Shown here: positions 8,237 to 16,495 of the stretch, piece after piece | Position numbering within the stretch: position 1 is the first letter of the stretch | How the letters are laid out: every line of letters starts with the position of its first letter | Assembly: GCA_029573825.1 (NCBI GenBank) | Contig: JAKQCH010000298.1 | Location: 1 to 35,018, forward strand | Direction of reading: 5' to 3' | Length of the DNA: 35,018 nucleotides | From: Spirochaetota bacterium | GTDB lineage: Bacteria > Spirochaetota > UBA4802 > JAGODF01 | The notes under the pieces: generated by a model | The model's database searches: none | The model's input: only the letters and a program-made list of their open reading frames with translations | What the model was told of the DNA's origin: nothing | Program-made: the position numbers and the translations under genes

Positions 8237-8264
8237 CCGGCTGCGAGGAATTAATAGCAGCCGG
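8237..8264 (-). terminator. Hairpin at the end of the flagellar cluster
   Basis: CCGGCTGC at 8237-8244 pairs perfectly with GCAGCCGG at 8257-8264 around a 12-nt loop, 42 nt after the flbB stop. No good U tract follows on the minus strand (a short TTTT follows on the plus strand), so it may be a weak terminator or a 3' end stabiliser. Confidence 0.4.
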
Positions 8265-8305
8265 CTTTTAAGCGGAGAACTGCGAAAGCTTATTTATCAA
8301 CATCT

Positions 8306-8905
8306 TTAAATCTGTGTCATGAGGTACATAATCCGGCTTGCCTTATTCCCCGGCATCAGGGATATCAGGTAGGAAGTAATACTTGAACGGCCGGCCTCTT
8401 CGGCATTTGAATCGATCTGACGCAGAACATCAATTATAAGAGAGTCCTCCCACTTCACCATGATCTCAACGGCCTTTTGCGGCTGGATACTTTCAATTTT
8501 CTGTGCAAGCACCCGCACATTTTTCGCATAACCCTTATATCTGTTCTTTTCAATGGCAAGCTTTTTCTTTTCCAGTTCAAGACCTTTTTTCATTTCCCGT
8601 AATTTTTCCCGCTCCGCATCAAAAGATTTCTCACCCTCAACAAGCTTGGCCTCCCTGCGGTCCAGCTCCTCAATGCGCTCCTGGAGTTTCACCTTCTGCT
8701 GCTCAAACTCTTCCCTGGCGACAAGGGACGGTTCATCACCCCGTGCTTCAAGAACAGACTCGGGCTCCTGCGAATAAACTCCCCCCAGGGTTCGTGATAT
8801 ATCAATAAGACCTATATGATCAATCCATGCCACAAACACCCCGACTATAAAAACGAGAAGCAGCAGCAAATAAATAACCTTTGATTTATCAGAAACTCTC
8901 GGCAT
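8306..8905 (-). CDS. flbB: Periplasmic-flagellar collar protein FlbB
   Basis: A 199-residue protein with one N-terminal membrane segment (VIYLLLLLVFIVGVFVAWI, about 10-28), a long coiled coil (about 65-130, rich in KLxEREEELDRRE-like heptads) and a MotE/MgtE-N-like C-terminal domain ending near MPGNKASRIMYLMTQI. In spirochaetes FlbB is the base of the flagellar collar that links the periplasmic motor and stator. The order fliG-fliH-fliI-fliJ-flbB matches the Borrelia flgB operon. AAGGAG lies 7 nt before the ATG at 8905. A 146-nt gap with a possible promoter separates it from the transglycosylase gene. The name rests on topology and position more than on direct alignment. Confidence 0.8.
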   Translation of the reverse strand: MPRVSDKSKVIYLLLLLVFIVGVFVAWIDHIGLIDISRTLGGVYSQEPESVLEARGDEPSLVAREEFEQQKVKLQERIEELDRREAKLVEGEKSFDAEREKLREMKKGLELEKKKLAIEKNRYKGYAKNVRVLAQKIESIQPQKAVEIMVKWEDSLIIDVLRQIDSNAEEAGRSSITSYLISLMPGNKASRIMYLMTQI

Positions 8906-8975
8906 ATCCGTACTCCTTGACTAACTCGCTGGTAGAATTGGTTTTCCCAACCGCCGGAAGCGGAAAAGGAAACTC

Positions 8976-9005
8976 ATTATACACATACTGACCGCCGTGA
9001 TGCAA
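8976..9005 (-). promoter_or_regulatory. Possible internal promoter before flbB
   Basis: On the minus strand a perfect TATAAT (8976-8981) lies 18 bp after a poor -35 (TTGCAT, 9000-9005) in the 146-nt gap between the transglycosylase gene and flbB. It would let flbB be expressed apart from the rest of the cluster. Confidence 0.35.
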
Positions 9006-9051
9006 CCGGCAAAAGAAATAAAATTCTGTTTAACAACACCTGTAATACACA

Positions 9052-9657
9052 TTACCGGTTTCGTTGATACGAATCAATCACCCGGTTTACATAATTCTGC
9101 GTTTCCGCATACGGAGGTACCCCGTTATGCCGGTCCACGGCGCCTTCTCCCGCATTGTATGCAGCAAGAGCCTTCCTGAAATCGCCATTATATCTATCCA
9201 GAAGCTGCCTCATAAGCTGGACCCCTCCCCGTACATTCTCCTCCGGTATAAACGGGTTCTCAACCCCCAGCTGACGCGCAGTTGCTGGCATAAGCTGCAT
9301 CAAACCCATTGCGCCCCGCGGAGATACCGCTGAAGGATTATATGACGATTCAGTTTCAATTATCGCGTTCACAAGACCTGCGGGAACCCTGTTCGCATTG
9401 GCATACTCCCTCGCCATGGTCTGTATTTCTTCAATGGACATGTGACGTGCATCCGTGCGGTTGAGCTGCCCTATCGCACCGGACTCCGGAACAGTTCCAT
9501 CATGTTCCCGCACCCGCTGTGAAACCTGTTCTTCAAAACTGCGCCCCTGTGTTTCACGCAGTTGGGCAGACTGCTGATTTTGATTATGTCTCATTGATTT
9601 AAAACGAGACCGGATTTCATTAATCCGCTGCATTACCGCAAACATATCTTCCATCAT
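9052..9657 (-). CDS. Lytic transglycosylase (SLT domain) of the flagellar cluster
   Basis: A 201-residue protein. Residues about 80-198 form a goose-lysozyme-like SLT domain: the catalytic Glu is probably E103 in IIETESSYNP, followed by GAMGLMQLMPATA and AYNAGEGAV. It cleaves peptidoglycan glycan strands. The first 50 residues are polar (MFAVMQRINEIRSRFKSMR) with no Sec signal, so it would need another route out, plausibly the flagellar type III system. GAGGAG is placed 6 nt before ATG-ATG at 9657, and the gene begins 10 nt after the fliJ stop. Its place between fliJ and flbB suggests a dedicated rod-penetration enzyme like the muramidase part of proteobacterial FlgJ. This role is inferred. 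Confidence 0.88.
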   Translation of the reverse strand: MMEDMFAVMQRINEIRSRFKSMRHNQNQQSAQLRETQGRSFEEQVSQRVREHDGTVPESGAIGQLNRTDARHMSIEEIQTMAREYANANRVPAGLVNAIIETESSYNPSAVSPRGAMGLMQLMPATARQLGVENPFIPEENVRGGVQLMRQLLDRYNGDFRKALAAYNAGEGAVDRHNGVPPYAETQNYVNRVIDSYQRNR

Positions 9658-9667
9658 ACAATACTCC

Positions 9668-10129
9668 TCACTGCATGGATTGCAGCATTTTTCTCACATA
9701 TAGTTTCTGGTTCGCGTCATCATTTTCTTTCGCGATTTCCCTGTTCACTTCGTACTGGTACTCCTCCCACTGCCGTTCCTTCAGCCGTTCCACGACTTTC
9801 TTTTCGCGGGATGCCTCAACAAGCTTCAACCGTACACGGCTGATTTCACCTTCCATACTGTCAATCCGGTCCTGCGCTGCATCAATTACCTTGTTGGCAA
9901 AATCAACATATCGCTCGAACATCGCCGATTCAGAATAGGTGAACTTCCCGCTTTTAAGTTTAAAAGTAAATTTTTCTCTCTCAACAGCGATCTTCCGGCG
10001 GTATTCCTCCTGCTTCATCCTCTCCGCATTCTGAATATTGAGCAGGGCTGCAAGTTCATTCTTGACCTCTTTTTCCCTTGTCTCGCGGATATCAAGAAGC
10101 TTCTGCAGTTTGAACTGATATCTCTTCAT
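9668..10129 (-). CDS. fliJ: Flagellar export chaperone FliJ (FlbA of Borrelia)
   Basis: A 153-residue, almost wholly helical coiled-coil protein beginning KRYQFKLQKLLDIRETREKE, the usual FliJ N-terminus. FliJ forms the stalk inside the FliI ATPase ring and works with FliH in flagellar protein export at the cytoplasmic face. It lies 48 nt after fliI. A small inverted repeat (CAATGG / CCATTG) is just before its start and no clear Shine-Dalgarno is visible, so initiation may depend on coupling or on this structure. Low sequence conservation is normal for FliJ. Position makes the call reliable. Confidence 0.88.
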   Translation of the reverse strand: MKRYQFKLQKLLDIRETREKEVKNELAALLNIQNAERMKQEEYRRKIAVEREKFTFKLKSGKFTYSESAMFERYVDFANKVIDAAQDRIDSMEGEISRVRLKLVEASREKKVVERLKERQWEEYQYEVNREIAKENDDANQKLYVRKMLQSMQ

Positions 10130-10177
10130 TGCGCGAAACCAATGGTAAACGCCATTGAACAGTATATACTCATCGTG

Positions 10178-11581
10178 TTATCTCCGAACCGGCGCGAAAT
10201 ACGGGGCCGGCTGCGCGCCCTCGCCTCTCAACGGCGATTTCTCTTCTTTTTTGAAATACTTTATCAGCCGCTGCCGTATTGCACGGAAGCTATCCTGTTC
10301 GTATATTTCCTGCCGGAGAAAAGAATTCAGTTCATCTATCATATCTATAGCAGCATCCACATTGGGATTCGCCCCCCGCGCATAAGCGCCAAGATTGATC
10401 ATATCCTCCGCGTCACGGTATGCCGCAAGCAGTTCACGGAAACGATTCGCCGCCGCCGCATGCTCCTTGTCAATGACGTCTTTCATACACCTCGACAATG
10501 AGCCAAGAACGTCAATCGCGGGGTAATGGTTCCGGTGGGCCATTTTTCGGTCCAGAACAATATGTCCGTCAAGAATACCGCGCACTGCATCTGAAATCGG
10601 CTCGTTCATATCATCCGCTTCAACAAGAATGGTATAAAAACCTGTTATACTGCCTCCCGCTTCCCTGGTCCCGGAACGCTCGAGGAGCCGCGGCAGGAGT
10701 GAGAAGACCGAAGGGGGATATCCCCGTGTCGCAGAAGGCTCACCGATAGCGAGCCCCACTTCACGCTGTGCCATGGCGAAACGCGTTACCGAATCCATCA
10801 GTAAATTCACGTCTTTCCCCTGGTCCCTGAAATATTCAGCAACGGAATGCGCCAGAAACGCGCCCCTGATCCGGACCATAGGGGGCTGGTCCGACGTGGC
10901 TACTATCACCACAGACCGTTTCAGGCCGTCTTTTCCCAGTTCCTTATCGACAAAATCCCTTACCTCTCTGCCCCGCTCACCAATCAGCGCAATCACATTC
11001 ACGTCCGCGTCAGTATAGCGGGCCATCATCGCAAGGAGCGTTGATTTACCGACTCCCGAACCAGAAAATATGCCAAGCCGCTGACCACGTCCCGGTGTAA
11101 TAAGCCCGTCAATAGCCCGTATCCCCACAGAGAGCGGTTTGGTGATAATGCTCCTTTGAAGCGGATTGATCGGTTCCGCCTGAACCGGATATCTTTTTTT
11201 GGTGTAGATATCACCCTTTCCATCAATGGGAACTCCCGTGCCGGAAACAACTCTTCCCAGCATCTCCTCACCAACCGCAACAGTCATGGAAGAGCCCGCA
11301 TCAACCACTTCAGCGCCGGACACTATCCCCTTCATATCGCCAATGGGCATGAGGATAACACGGTTCCTGTTGAATCCCACCACCTCAGCGTACAGATAGT
11401 CTCCCTTATCCCGTCTGATCTTGCAGAGCTCGCCGTATTTCACCGCCGGCCCCAGTGACTCAATTGTCAGCCCCACGATCCGCTCCACCCTGCCCGTGAG
11501 CCTGACAGTATCGGTATCAGATATAATATCCCTGTACTTTGAAAGGACGTCGATGTTTTCGTGGGGAAGTATCCGTACCAT
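10178..11581 (-). CDS. fliI: Flagellar export ATPase FliI
   Basis: A 467-residue F1-beta-like ATPase that drives flagellar type III export. The Walker A motif is GSGVGKST (in GIFSGSGVGKSTLLAMMAR, near 174), Walker B is VNLLMDSVTR near 261, and the export-ATPase-typical GEPSATRGYPPSVFSLLPRLLERSG is split across the next lines. It is about 25 residues longer than many FliI proteins because of a basic/proline C-terminal tail. It starts 16 nt after the fliH stop. The Shine-Dalgarno is not clear. Confidence 0.96.
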   Translation of the reverse strand: MVRILPHENIDVLSKYRDIISDTDTVRLTGRVERIVGLTIESLGPAVKYGELCKIRRDKGDYLYAEVVGFNRNRVILMPIGDMKGIVSGAEVVDAGSSMTVAVGEEMLGRVVSGTGVPIDGKGDIYTKKRYPVQAEPINPLQRSIITKPLSVGIRAIDGLITPGRGQRLGIFSGSGVGKSTLLAMMARYTDADVNVIALIGERGREVRDFVDKELGKDGLKRSVVIVATSDQPPMVRIRGAFLAHSVAEYFRDQGKDVNLLMDSVTRFAMAQREVGLAIGEPSATRGYPPSVFSLLPRLLERSGTREAGGSITGFYTILVEADDMNEPISDAVRGILDGHIVLDRKMAHRNHYPAIDVLGSLSRCMKDVIDKEHAAAANRFRELLAAYRDAEDMINLGAYARGANPNVDAAIDMIDELNSFLRQEIYEQDSFRAIRQRLIKYFKKEEKSPLRGEGAQPAPYFAPVRR

Positions 11582-11597
11582 AATTCAACCGGAACAC

Positions 11598-12524
11598 CTA
11601 CATGGTGCTGGAGTTCCTTATTGCCTCTTCTATCGTATCAAGCTGTGTTGAAATTCTTGCGTCAATCGCGCCGACATCTGTCTCAATGATACAGCCGCCG
11701 CGGTCAATCCGTGAATCTTCATAAATGTTTACTTTTTTCAGTGATTCCATCATCTTAATCAATTCATCTTTGTGCGCAGTTGTCATATCAAGGTCCGCAA
11801 AGTTAACACGGATATCAATCCGGTCACGGTCCTTCACACGGCGTATGGCTTCTTTTATATTGTTTATTACGACTTCCCTGCGTTCAACGATTTCATCCTT
11901 GATAACCTTTCGTGCGATCATCAGTATCATCTCAGTCATCATCTTCTCCGATGACTTGATAATCTCATCACGTATATCGACAGCGGTGGAAACAATTGTT
12001 CCGAGACGGTCAATAAGACGCATCACTTCAGCCTGACCTTCCTTATATCCTTCCTCCCGTCCTGCGTCATATCCCTTCTTGTACGCTTCATGTTCTATCT
12101 CGGAAACCTTCAGTTCCGCTTCCTTGATCATCTTTTCAGCTTCGAATTTCGCCCGCTCTATCTCCCTTCCAGAATCAATTTTCAGTTTCTCCATTTCCGC
12201 CTTAATCTGCTCACGGGCATCCTGCAGTTCAGTAAACGCGGCCTTTTTCCCGTCCTCCTCAATCTTTGACGCCCGCTCACGGGATTCATCAAGCATCCGG
12301 CGGACTTCCTCTTCTGTTTCACGGCGGTACCGTTCAAGTTCAGCCTCCATCTCTTCGATGGAAGGTCCCTGATAAACGTCTATGGGATTCCCGGCCTCAT
12401 CAACCTCAAATTCCTTATATTCTTCATCACTGAGGAGGTTCTTCTGATATTTTTCGGGGAGTTCAACCTGCTTCGGCGCACCCGAGGTAAATATTTCTGT
12501 GGGTTTGAAAACAAGCTTAGACAA
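11598..12524 (-). CDS. fliH: Flagellar export regulator FliH
   Basis: A 308-residue FliH: a non-conserved N-terminal segment (about 1-55), a long acidic coiled coil (about 55-160, ELERYRRETEEEVRRMLDES), a YKKGYDAGREEGYKEG transition typical of FliH/YscL/ATPase stators, and a C-terminal domain (RRVKDRDRIDIRVNFADLD) that binds FliI. The start appears to be TTG at 12524, overlapping the fliG stop by 8 nt, with GAGGAG 4 nt upstream. No other start codon lies within the next 50 codons. The overlap implies translational coupling to fliG. Confidence 0.92.
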   Translation of the reverse strand: MSKLVFKPTEIFTSGAPKQVELPEKYQKNLLSDEEYKEFEVDEAGNPIDVYQGPSIEEMEAELERYRRETEEEVRRMLDESRERASKIEEDGKKAAFTELQDAREQIKAEMEKLKIDSGREIERAKFEAEKMIKEAELKVSEIEHEAYKKGYDAGREEGYKEGQAEVMRLIDRLGTIVSTAVDIRDEIIKSSEKMMTEMILMIARKVIKDEIVERREVVINNIKEAIRRVKDRDRIDIRVNFADLDMTTAHKDELIKMMESLKKVNIYEDSRIDRGGCIIETDVGAIDARISTQLDTIEEAIRNSSTM

Positions 12525-13533
12525 TTAACTCCTCCTCGCCGGCACGGGCAACAATTATATCGCCGGCTTCCTCCAGCTTTCGTATTATATTCACGATTTT
12601 CTGCTGTGACTCCTCAACATCACGCAGCCGTATGGGGCCCATGAAGTCCATGTCTTCCCGCAGCAGTGATGCGGCGCGCTTGGACATGTTCCGGTAAATC
12701 TTCTCCTGAACCTCCGCGTCCACTCCTTTCAGCGCCTTTGCGAGATCCTGGCTGTCAACTTCACGCAAAACCTTCTGTATCGATCTGTCGTCAAGAAGCA
12801 CAATATCTTCAAAGACAAACATTCTCTTCTTTATTTCTTCAGCCAGTTCAGGATCTTCCTCTTCAAGGGCTTCAATAATGATCTTTTCAGTTCCCCGGTC
12901 AACATTGTTGAGGACTTCAACAATCGCGTCAATACCCCCTGCTGATGTATAATCTTCACTCGCGAGAGTCGACAGTTTCCTTTCCAGAACGCGCTCGACT
13001 TCACGTAATACATCCGGCGAAGTCCGGTCCATTGTCGCTATCCGTTTTGCGACATCAGCCTGTATCTGATGATTAAGTCCCGAAATTATCTGTGCCCCTT
13101 TTGACGGATCAAGATAGGCAAGAATCAGCGCAATGGTCTGGGGATGCTCTCCCTGAATAAAGTTCAGGAGGTGACTGGGATCAGTTCTCCGGATAAAATC
13201 GAAAGGTCTCACCTGCAGAGAGGATGTGAGCCTGTTAACAATATCAATTGCCTTCTGTGTGCCCAGGGCCCGCTCCAGGACTTCCCTGGCGTAATCGATA
13301 CCGCCGGTGGATATAAATTCCTGGGCCATCATGAGTTCCTGGAACTCCTGCAGCACACGGTCCTTATCCTCAGGTTCGACTTTATCAAGCCTCGCGATTT
13401 CGAAAGTCAGCTGTTCTATTTCATCTTCACGGAGGTGCTTGAAAATCTCAGAGGATACATCTGAGCCAAGGGACACCAGAAAGACGGCAGCTTTCTGCCG
13501 GCCGGTTAACTGAGATTTCTTTGATTGAAGCAT
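12517..13533 (-). CDS. fliG: Flagellar motor switch protein FliG
   Basis: A 338-residue C-ring protein that couples torque and rotor switching. The N-terminal domain (GRQKAAVFLVSLGSDVSSEI) binds FliF. The middle domain has the EHPQT motif (IQGEHPQTIALILAYL near 128). The C-terminal domain shows MFVFEDIVLLDDRSIQKVL and the charged helix that contacts the stator. AGAGGA precedes the ATG at 13533. It is separated from fliF by 289 bp, an unusually long gap for this operon, in which a TTGACA -35 like hexamer occurs at 13801-13806. Confidence 0.97.
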   Translation of the reverse strand: MLQSKKSQLTGRQKAAVFLVSLGSDVSSEIFKHLREDEIEQLTFEIARLDKVEPEDKDRVLQEFQELMMAQEFISTGGIDYAREVLERALGTQKAIDIVNRLTSSLQVRPFDFIRRTDPSHLLNFIQGEHPQTIALILAYLDPSKGAQIISGLNHQIQADVAKRIATMDRTSPDVLREVERVLERKLSTLASEDYTSAGGIDAIVEVLNNVDRGTEKIIIEALEEEDPELAEEIKKRMFVFEDIVLLDDRSIQKVLREVDSQDLAKALKGVDAEVQEKIYRNMSKRAASLLREDMDFMGPIRLRDVEESQQKIVNIIRKLEEAGDIIVARAGEEELIV

Positions 13534-13822
13534 TGCAGTCCTCTTTTACAAAAATTCGCCCGTGTTCTTCCCATGAAATCCACCTGAATACAGCCCCTCC
13601 CTGTACCGCAATAACAATACCACATCCAAATAAATGTTTGATGTACAGCAGCGTTCATGAACAAAACAATATGCGACAGAAAGCTGCATCATCAGACGAC
13701 CACGTAATACTCCTTATTGCATCACGGTGACTTCATATCATTATTTTCGACACATTTCAGCCAGATGCTTCGTTTTTAATTTCATAAAAAAATAACTGAA
13801 TGTCAAATTAATAATAGCACTC

Positions 13823-15523
13823 CTATTCTTCAGCCAGCCATGTTCGAAGTAGCTGCGCAACATCATCCGGACGCTCACGGGCCAGGTTGATGGCATTCTC
13901 CTGGAGCTCAAGGCGTGCTTTTTCCTCCAGAGACAGCTCGATTTCAACACCTTCCTCTTCCGCGGCCCTGAGGGCCGCTTCACGCATACGCTGCTGCTCC
14001 CGGGCAAGTTCCTCTTCCCGGATCCGCCGTCTTCGTGCAAGCTCTTTGCTGATAGCACGATACAGTATAACGCCAAGGAAGAGCGCGAACACCCCGATAA
14101 GAGCGGCAAGCAGCATCCGCCGCAGTTGTGCCTTCCGCTCGTATTCCTCCCGCAGAGACTGCCACTGAGTACTGCGGTCAAACATAATATTCTCAACTGC
14201 CACCTGATCGCCGCGAACTTCGCTGAAATTGATGGCCTTCTTTACGATATTTTCCGCCTGCTTAATTTCCTGCTTAGAAAGTGTTGTCTGAATCGGTCTT
14301 TTTGCAGGATCCAGATCATAGCTCCCGTCAGGCAGTCTCGGCAGGTCCTGGAGACCATCAATAGCGATTGCAACCGATATTCCTGTTATAAAAAAAGGTT
14401 CTCTCTGAATCTTCTTGATACTTTTATTAACCGCATGATTCCGGACATTTTCTTTCTTGTCATATTTTGAAAACTGATCATCGCTCGCCTTATATCCCGG
14501 GGGACGGTTTCCCTCGGTCCCCGCCGGCCCTTCCGGGTTCCAGCCGTGCCCCTGAAAATGCTCCTCGGTGGACTTCTCAGAAACCGTAAGTGACTTCCGC
14601 ACTTTTCTTTCAGAATATGGAGTTGCGGGATTGTCCTTCTCCATTTCAATAGGGCTGTACTCCTCCCGATCCTCACTCACCTTGTCCCAGTTGAAACTCA
14701 TGCTGAGCCGGACAATCTGTATTCGGTCAGCGGAATATATCATCTCAAGGCCTTTCCGGATGTCCTTCAGATAATTAAGCCTGACCCGTTCCTCTATCCG
14801 GTGCCGGTACTGGAGAAGCGTAAATTCCGCTTTCGCCTGGTCAAAGTCATCATCGAAATCTGATATTATCTTCCCGAACTCATCGGTGACAGTAACGTTC
14901 TCAGGCTTTAATCTGACACCCACGGCACGGGAAACCAGATACTGAATACCCTTAATCTCCTTTTTGTTTATCGAATCATAACCTGGAGCTTTATAAATCG
15001 TCACTGCGGCAGTGTAGGAAGAATCCGGTTCCCGGAAAAGCTCATCTTCCGTCATGGCAATTTCGACATCAGCTTTTTCAATATTTTTCAGTGACTGGAT
15101 ATGACGCTTTATCTCATCACGAAGAGCACGCATGTATTTTACATTCAGCTCTTTGTCCGTCTCTGTCCATTTTGAGATATCAAACAGCTTCCATCCCGGT
15201 ATCCCCTTGGGGATAAGGTTCTCCTGGGCGAGGCGGGTCATGATTATGTCTCTTTCGTTAGGACTGACCAGTATAGCGGTTGTACCGGTGGTGGTATAGG
15301 TATAACCCATTTCTTCAAGCTTTTTCGTGACCTGCCCGAAATCGTTCGAACTGAGGTCCGCGAAAAGAACCGATCTCGGCCGTTCGCTTGAGACGGAGAA
15401 AAGCACGATAAAAGCAACCAACACTACACCGATAACAGCACCGATAATTATCTTCTTGGTGGTATCAAGTTTGCCGTATATTTCCTTGAACTGCTCAAAT
15501 AATTTGCTGAAAAATTCTGTCAT
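13823..15523 (-). CDS. fliF: Flagellar MS-ring protein FliF
   Basis: A 566-residue inner membrane ring protein. Membrane segment 1 is IIIGAVIGVVLVAFIVLFSV (about 25-45). The YscJ/FliF domains show the SVLFADLSSNDFGQVTKKL and GIPGWKLFDISKW blocks. Membrane segment 2 is MLLAALIGVFALFLGVILYR (about 468-487). The cytoplasmic tail, which binds FliG, ends NLARERPDDVAQLLRTWLAEE across its last residues. GGGAGG lies 6 nt before the ATG at 15523. Hairpin terminators lie between fliE and this gene, so it probably has its own promoter in the 468-bp upstream gap. Confidence 0.97.
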   Translation of the reverse strand: MTEFFSKLFEQFKEIYGKLDTTKKIIIGAVIGVVLVAFIVLFSVSSERPRSVLFADLSSNDFGQVTKKLEEMGYTYTTTGTTAILVSPNERDIIMTRLAQENLIPKGIPGWKLFDISKWTETDKELNVKYMRALRDEIKRHIQSLKNIEKADVEIAMTEDELFREPDSSYTAAVTIYKAPGYDSINKKEIKGIQYLVSRAVGVRLKPENVTVTDEFGKIISDFDDDFDQAKAEFTLLQYRHRIEERVRLNYLKDIRKGLEMIYSADRIQIVRLSMSFNWDKVSEDREEYSPIEMEKDNPATPYSERKVRKSLTVSEKSTEEHFQGHGWNPEGPAGTEGNRPPGYKASDDQFSKYDKKENVRNHAVNKSIKKIQREPFFITGISVAIAIDGLQDLPRLPDGSYDLDPAKRPIQTTLSKQEIKQAENIVKKAINFSEVRGDQVAVENIMFDRSTQWQSLREEYERKAQLRRMLLAALIGVFALFLGVILYRAISKELARRRRIREEELAREQQRMREAALRAAEEEGVEIELSLEEKARLELQENAINLARERPDDVAQLLRTWLAEE

Positions 15524-15874
15524 ATGTATCCTCCCCTAATGCAGGATCAGGAGTCAATTTGTCAAAGTTCTCCCTTCAGAACTGCGGAAAACTCCCATTC
15601 TCAATGGCCTAAAGTGACATAATACAATATGAATGCAACAAAAAAAAATGTAAACAAAAAAACAATCATTCAGCGAAAAAAGTGACATATAATCCTGTAT
15701 CTTCATCATTTTTTAACATGTTATGACCGGAATAAAACGCTATACAATTACCTTTTAATCATCAGAACGCTATTGAAAACTGCAGTATAATACCCCTTCA
15801 GGCCTGGAATCTCGGTTACTGGCGCGTTTTGATACAATCAGGATATGAATTTCGGGGTTCAGGGAAGTGCATAT
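15524..15874. other. Long AT-rich leader region upstream of fliF
   Basis: No convincing gene is present. On the minus strand the region is rich in T tracts and holds two near-copies of a TATTATGTCAC / TTATATGTCAC element (15614-15624 and about 15682-15692), 68 bp apart, 90 to 160 nt before fliF. A similar element (TATTATGTCGC) lies before flgB. No clear TTGACA/TATAAT pair was found, nor a sigma-28-type GCCGATAA box. Tiny open frames here (22 to 50 codons) lack ribosome binding sites. Confidence 0.5.
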
Positions 15875-15924
15875 AAAAAGGGGATGTCTCAAAACTACCG
15901 GGACGATATTTTCAAGACACCCCC
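15875..15924 (-). terminator. Intrinsic terminator between fliE and fliF
   Basis: On the minus strand a stem of about 15 bp (15909-15924 with 15880-15894, three G-U wobbles) is followed directly by TTTTT. It lies 68 nt past the fliE stop, just after the CGGGTGTTG/CAACACCCG hairpin. It would end or attenuate the flgB-flgC-fliE transcript before fliF. Confidence 0.68.
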
Positions 15925-15945
15925 ACATAAAGCAATTTTCATGTA

Positions 15946-15985
15946 CGGGTGTTGCGACAGTCCGCATCTGCAGTGTCAACACCCG
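15946..15985 (-). terminator. Hairpin directly after fliE
   Basis: CGGGTGTTG (15946-15954) pairs perfectly with CAACACCCG (15977-15985), with a further GACA/TGTC pairing inside. It begins 7 nt after the fliE stop. There is no U tract of its own; with the next hairpin it makes a tandem terminator or a 3' end stabiliser. Confidence 0.55.
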
Positions 15986-15991
15986 CTGATT

Positions 15992-16318
15992 TTACCGAAG
16001 ATTCATAAGATCTCTGAACGCCCGTATTGCTTCATCCCTGATTGATTTTGTAAATGTCATGGCAACTTCCGCTTTCTGCGCTGCAATCATTACCGTATGA
16101 ATGTTCACGGATTCCGGTTCATAGATCATGCGCCGGGTAAGCTCTTCCGACTCCACCTGGAGATTGTTCACCTTCGCCACAGCGCTGTTCAACGCATCCG
16201 CAAATGACCCTGCCACATTATCATCAGGTGATGTTCTTCTCTCATCAGAATAATGGAGAGGGTTGGTTGACTGCATCCTTACAACATGTCCCTGGAAGCC
16301 CGGGTTCTGTATATTCAT
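15992..16318 (-). CDS. fliE: Flagellar hook-basal body protein FliE
   Basis: A 108-residue protein that joins the MS ring to the proximal rod. The C-terminal half is diagnostic: FADALNSAVAKVNNLQ, then SVNIHTVMIAAQKAEVAMTF and TKSIRDEAIRAFRDLMNLR, close to the FliE consensus. The ATG at 16318 has AGGAG 7 nt upstream and is preferred over a GTG at 16324. It begins 18 nt after a 47-residue ORF and ends just before two hairpins. Confidence 0.95.
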   Translation of the reverse strand: MNIQNPGFQGHVVRMQSTNPLHYSDERRTSPDDNVAGSFADALNSAVAKVNNLQVESEELTRRMIYEPESVNIHTVMIAAQKAEVAMTFTKSIRDEAIRAFRDLMNLR

Positions 16319-16336
16319 GATCACACTCCTGAAGCA

Positions 16337-16480
16337 TTATTGATTTCTCAGTTCAACAACGGAAGAAAAATGCATTTCGTTGCCGAAGTCCTTTGTCGCA
16401 TACCTTTTTTTTATCACATCCCTGTAATCTATATCATGGGATATATGCATTTCCATTTTACCTGTTAATTCCTTATACAT
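16337..16480 (-). CDS. Unannotated 47-residue protein between flgC and fliE
   Basis: A small ORF that fills the flgC-fliE gap. It runs from ATG at 16480 to TAA at 16337. A strong GGGAGG ribosome binding site sits about 7 nt before the start, 15 nt after the flgC stop, and its own stop is 18 nt before fliE. The product starts MYKELTGKMEMHISHDIDYR and ends SSVVELRNQ. It is soluble-looking, His/Met/charged, without a membrane segment or signal. I recognise no family. Spacing and a good ribosome binding site in a polycistronic unit support a real gene, but without comparison to relatives its coding status is an inference. Confidence 0.62.
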   Translation of the reverse strand: MYKELTGKMEMHISHDIDYRDVIKKRYATKDFGNEMHFSSVVELRNQ

Positions 16481-16495
16481 ATACGCACCTCCCTT

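Noticed and set aside
13546-13692. 48-codon minus-strand frame in the fliF-fliG gap, ending just before the fliG ribosome binding site
   Set aside because: The ATG pair has no ribosome binding site at a usable distance (AAGGAG is 17 nt away) and the product is Cys-rich and unlike a normal protein. The length is within chance expectation.
13741-14196. 151-codon minus-strand frame overlapping the fliF 3' end
   Set aside because: It runs in another frame of the well-supported FliF C-terminus, and its Cys- and Ser-rich product shows no family features.
15600-15720. Short frames of 17, 22 and 50 codons in the fliE-fliF gap, one encoding a hydrophobic peptide
   Set aside because: None has a ribosome binding site. 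The hydrophobic composition follows from T tracts in the leader.
15875-15924. The fliE-fliF hairpin as a small transposable element (inverted ends with GAGACA)
   Set aside because: Only about 50 bp, no target-site duplication and no second copy in the window. A terminator explains the stem plus U run better.
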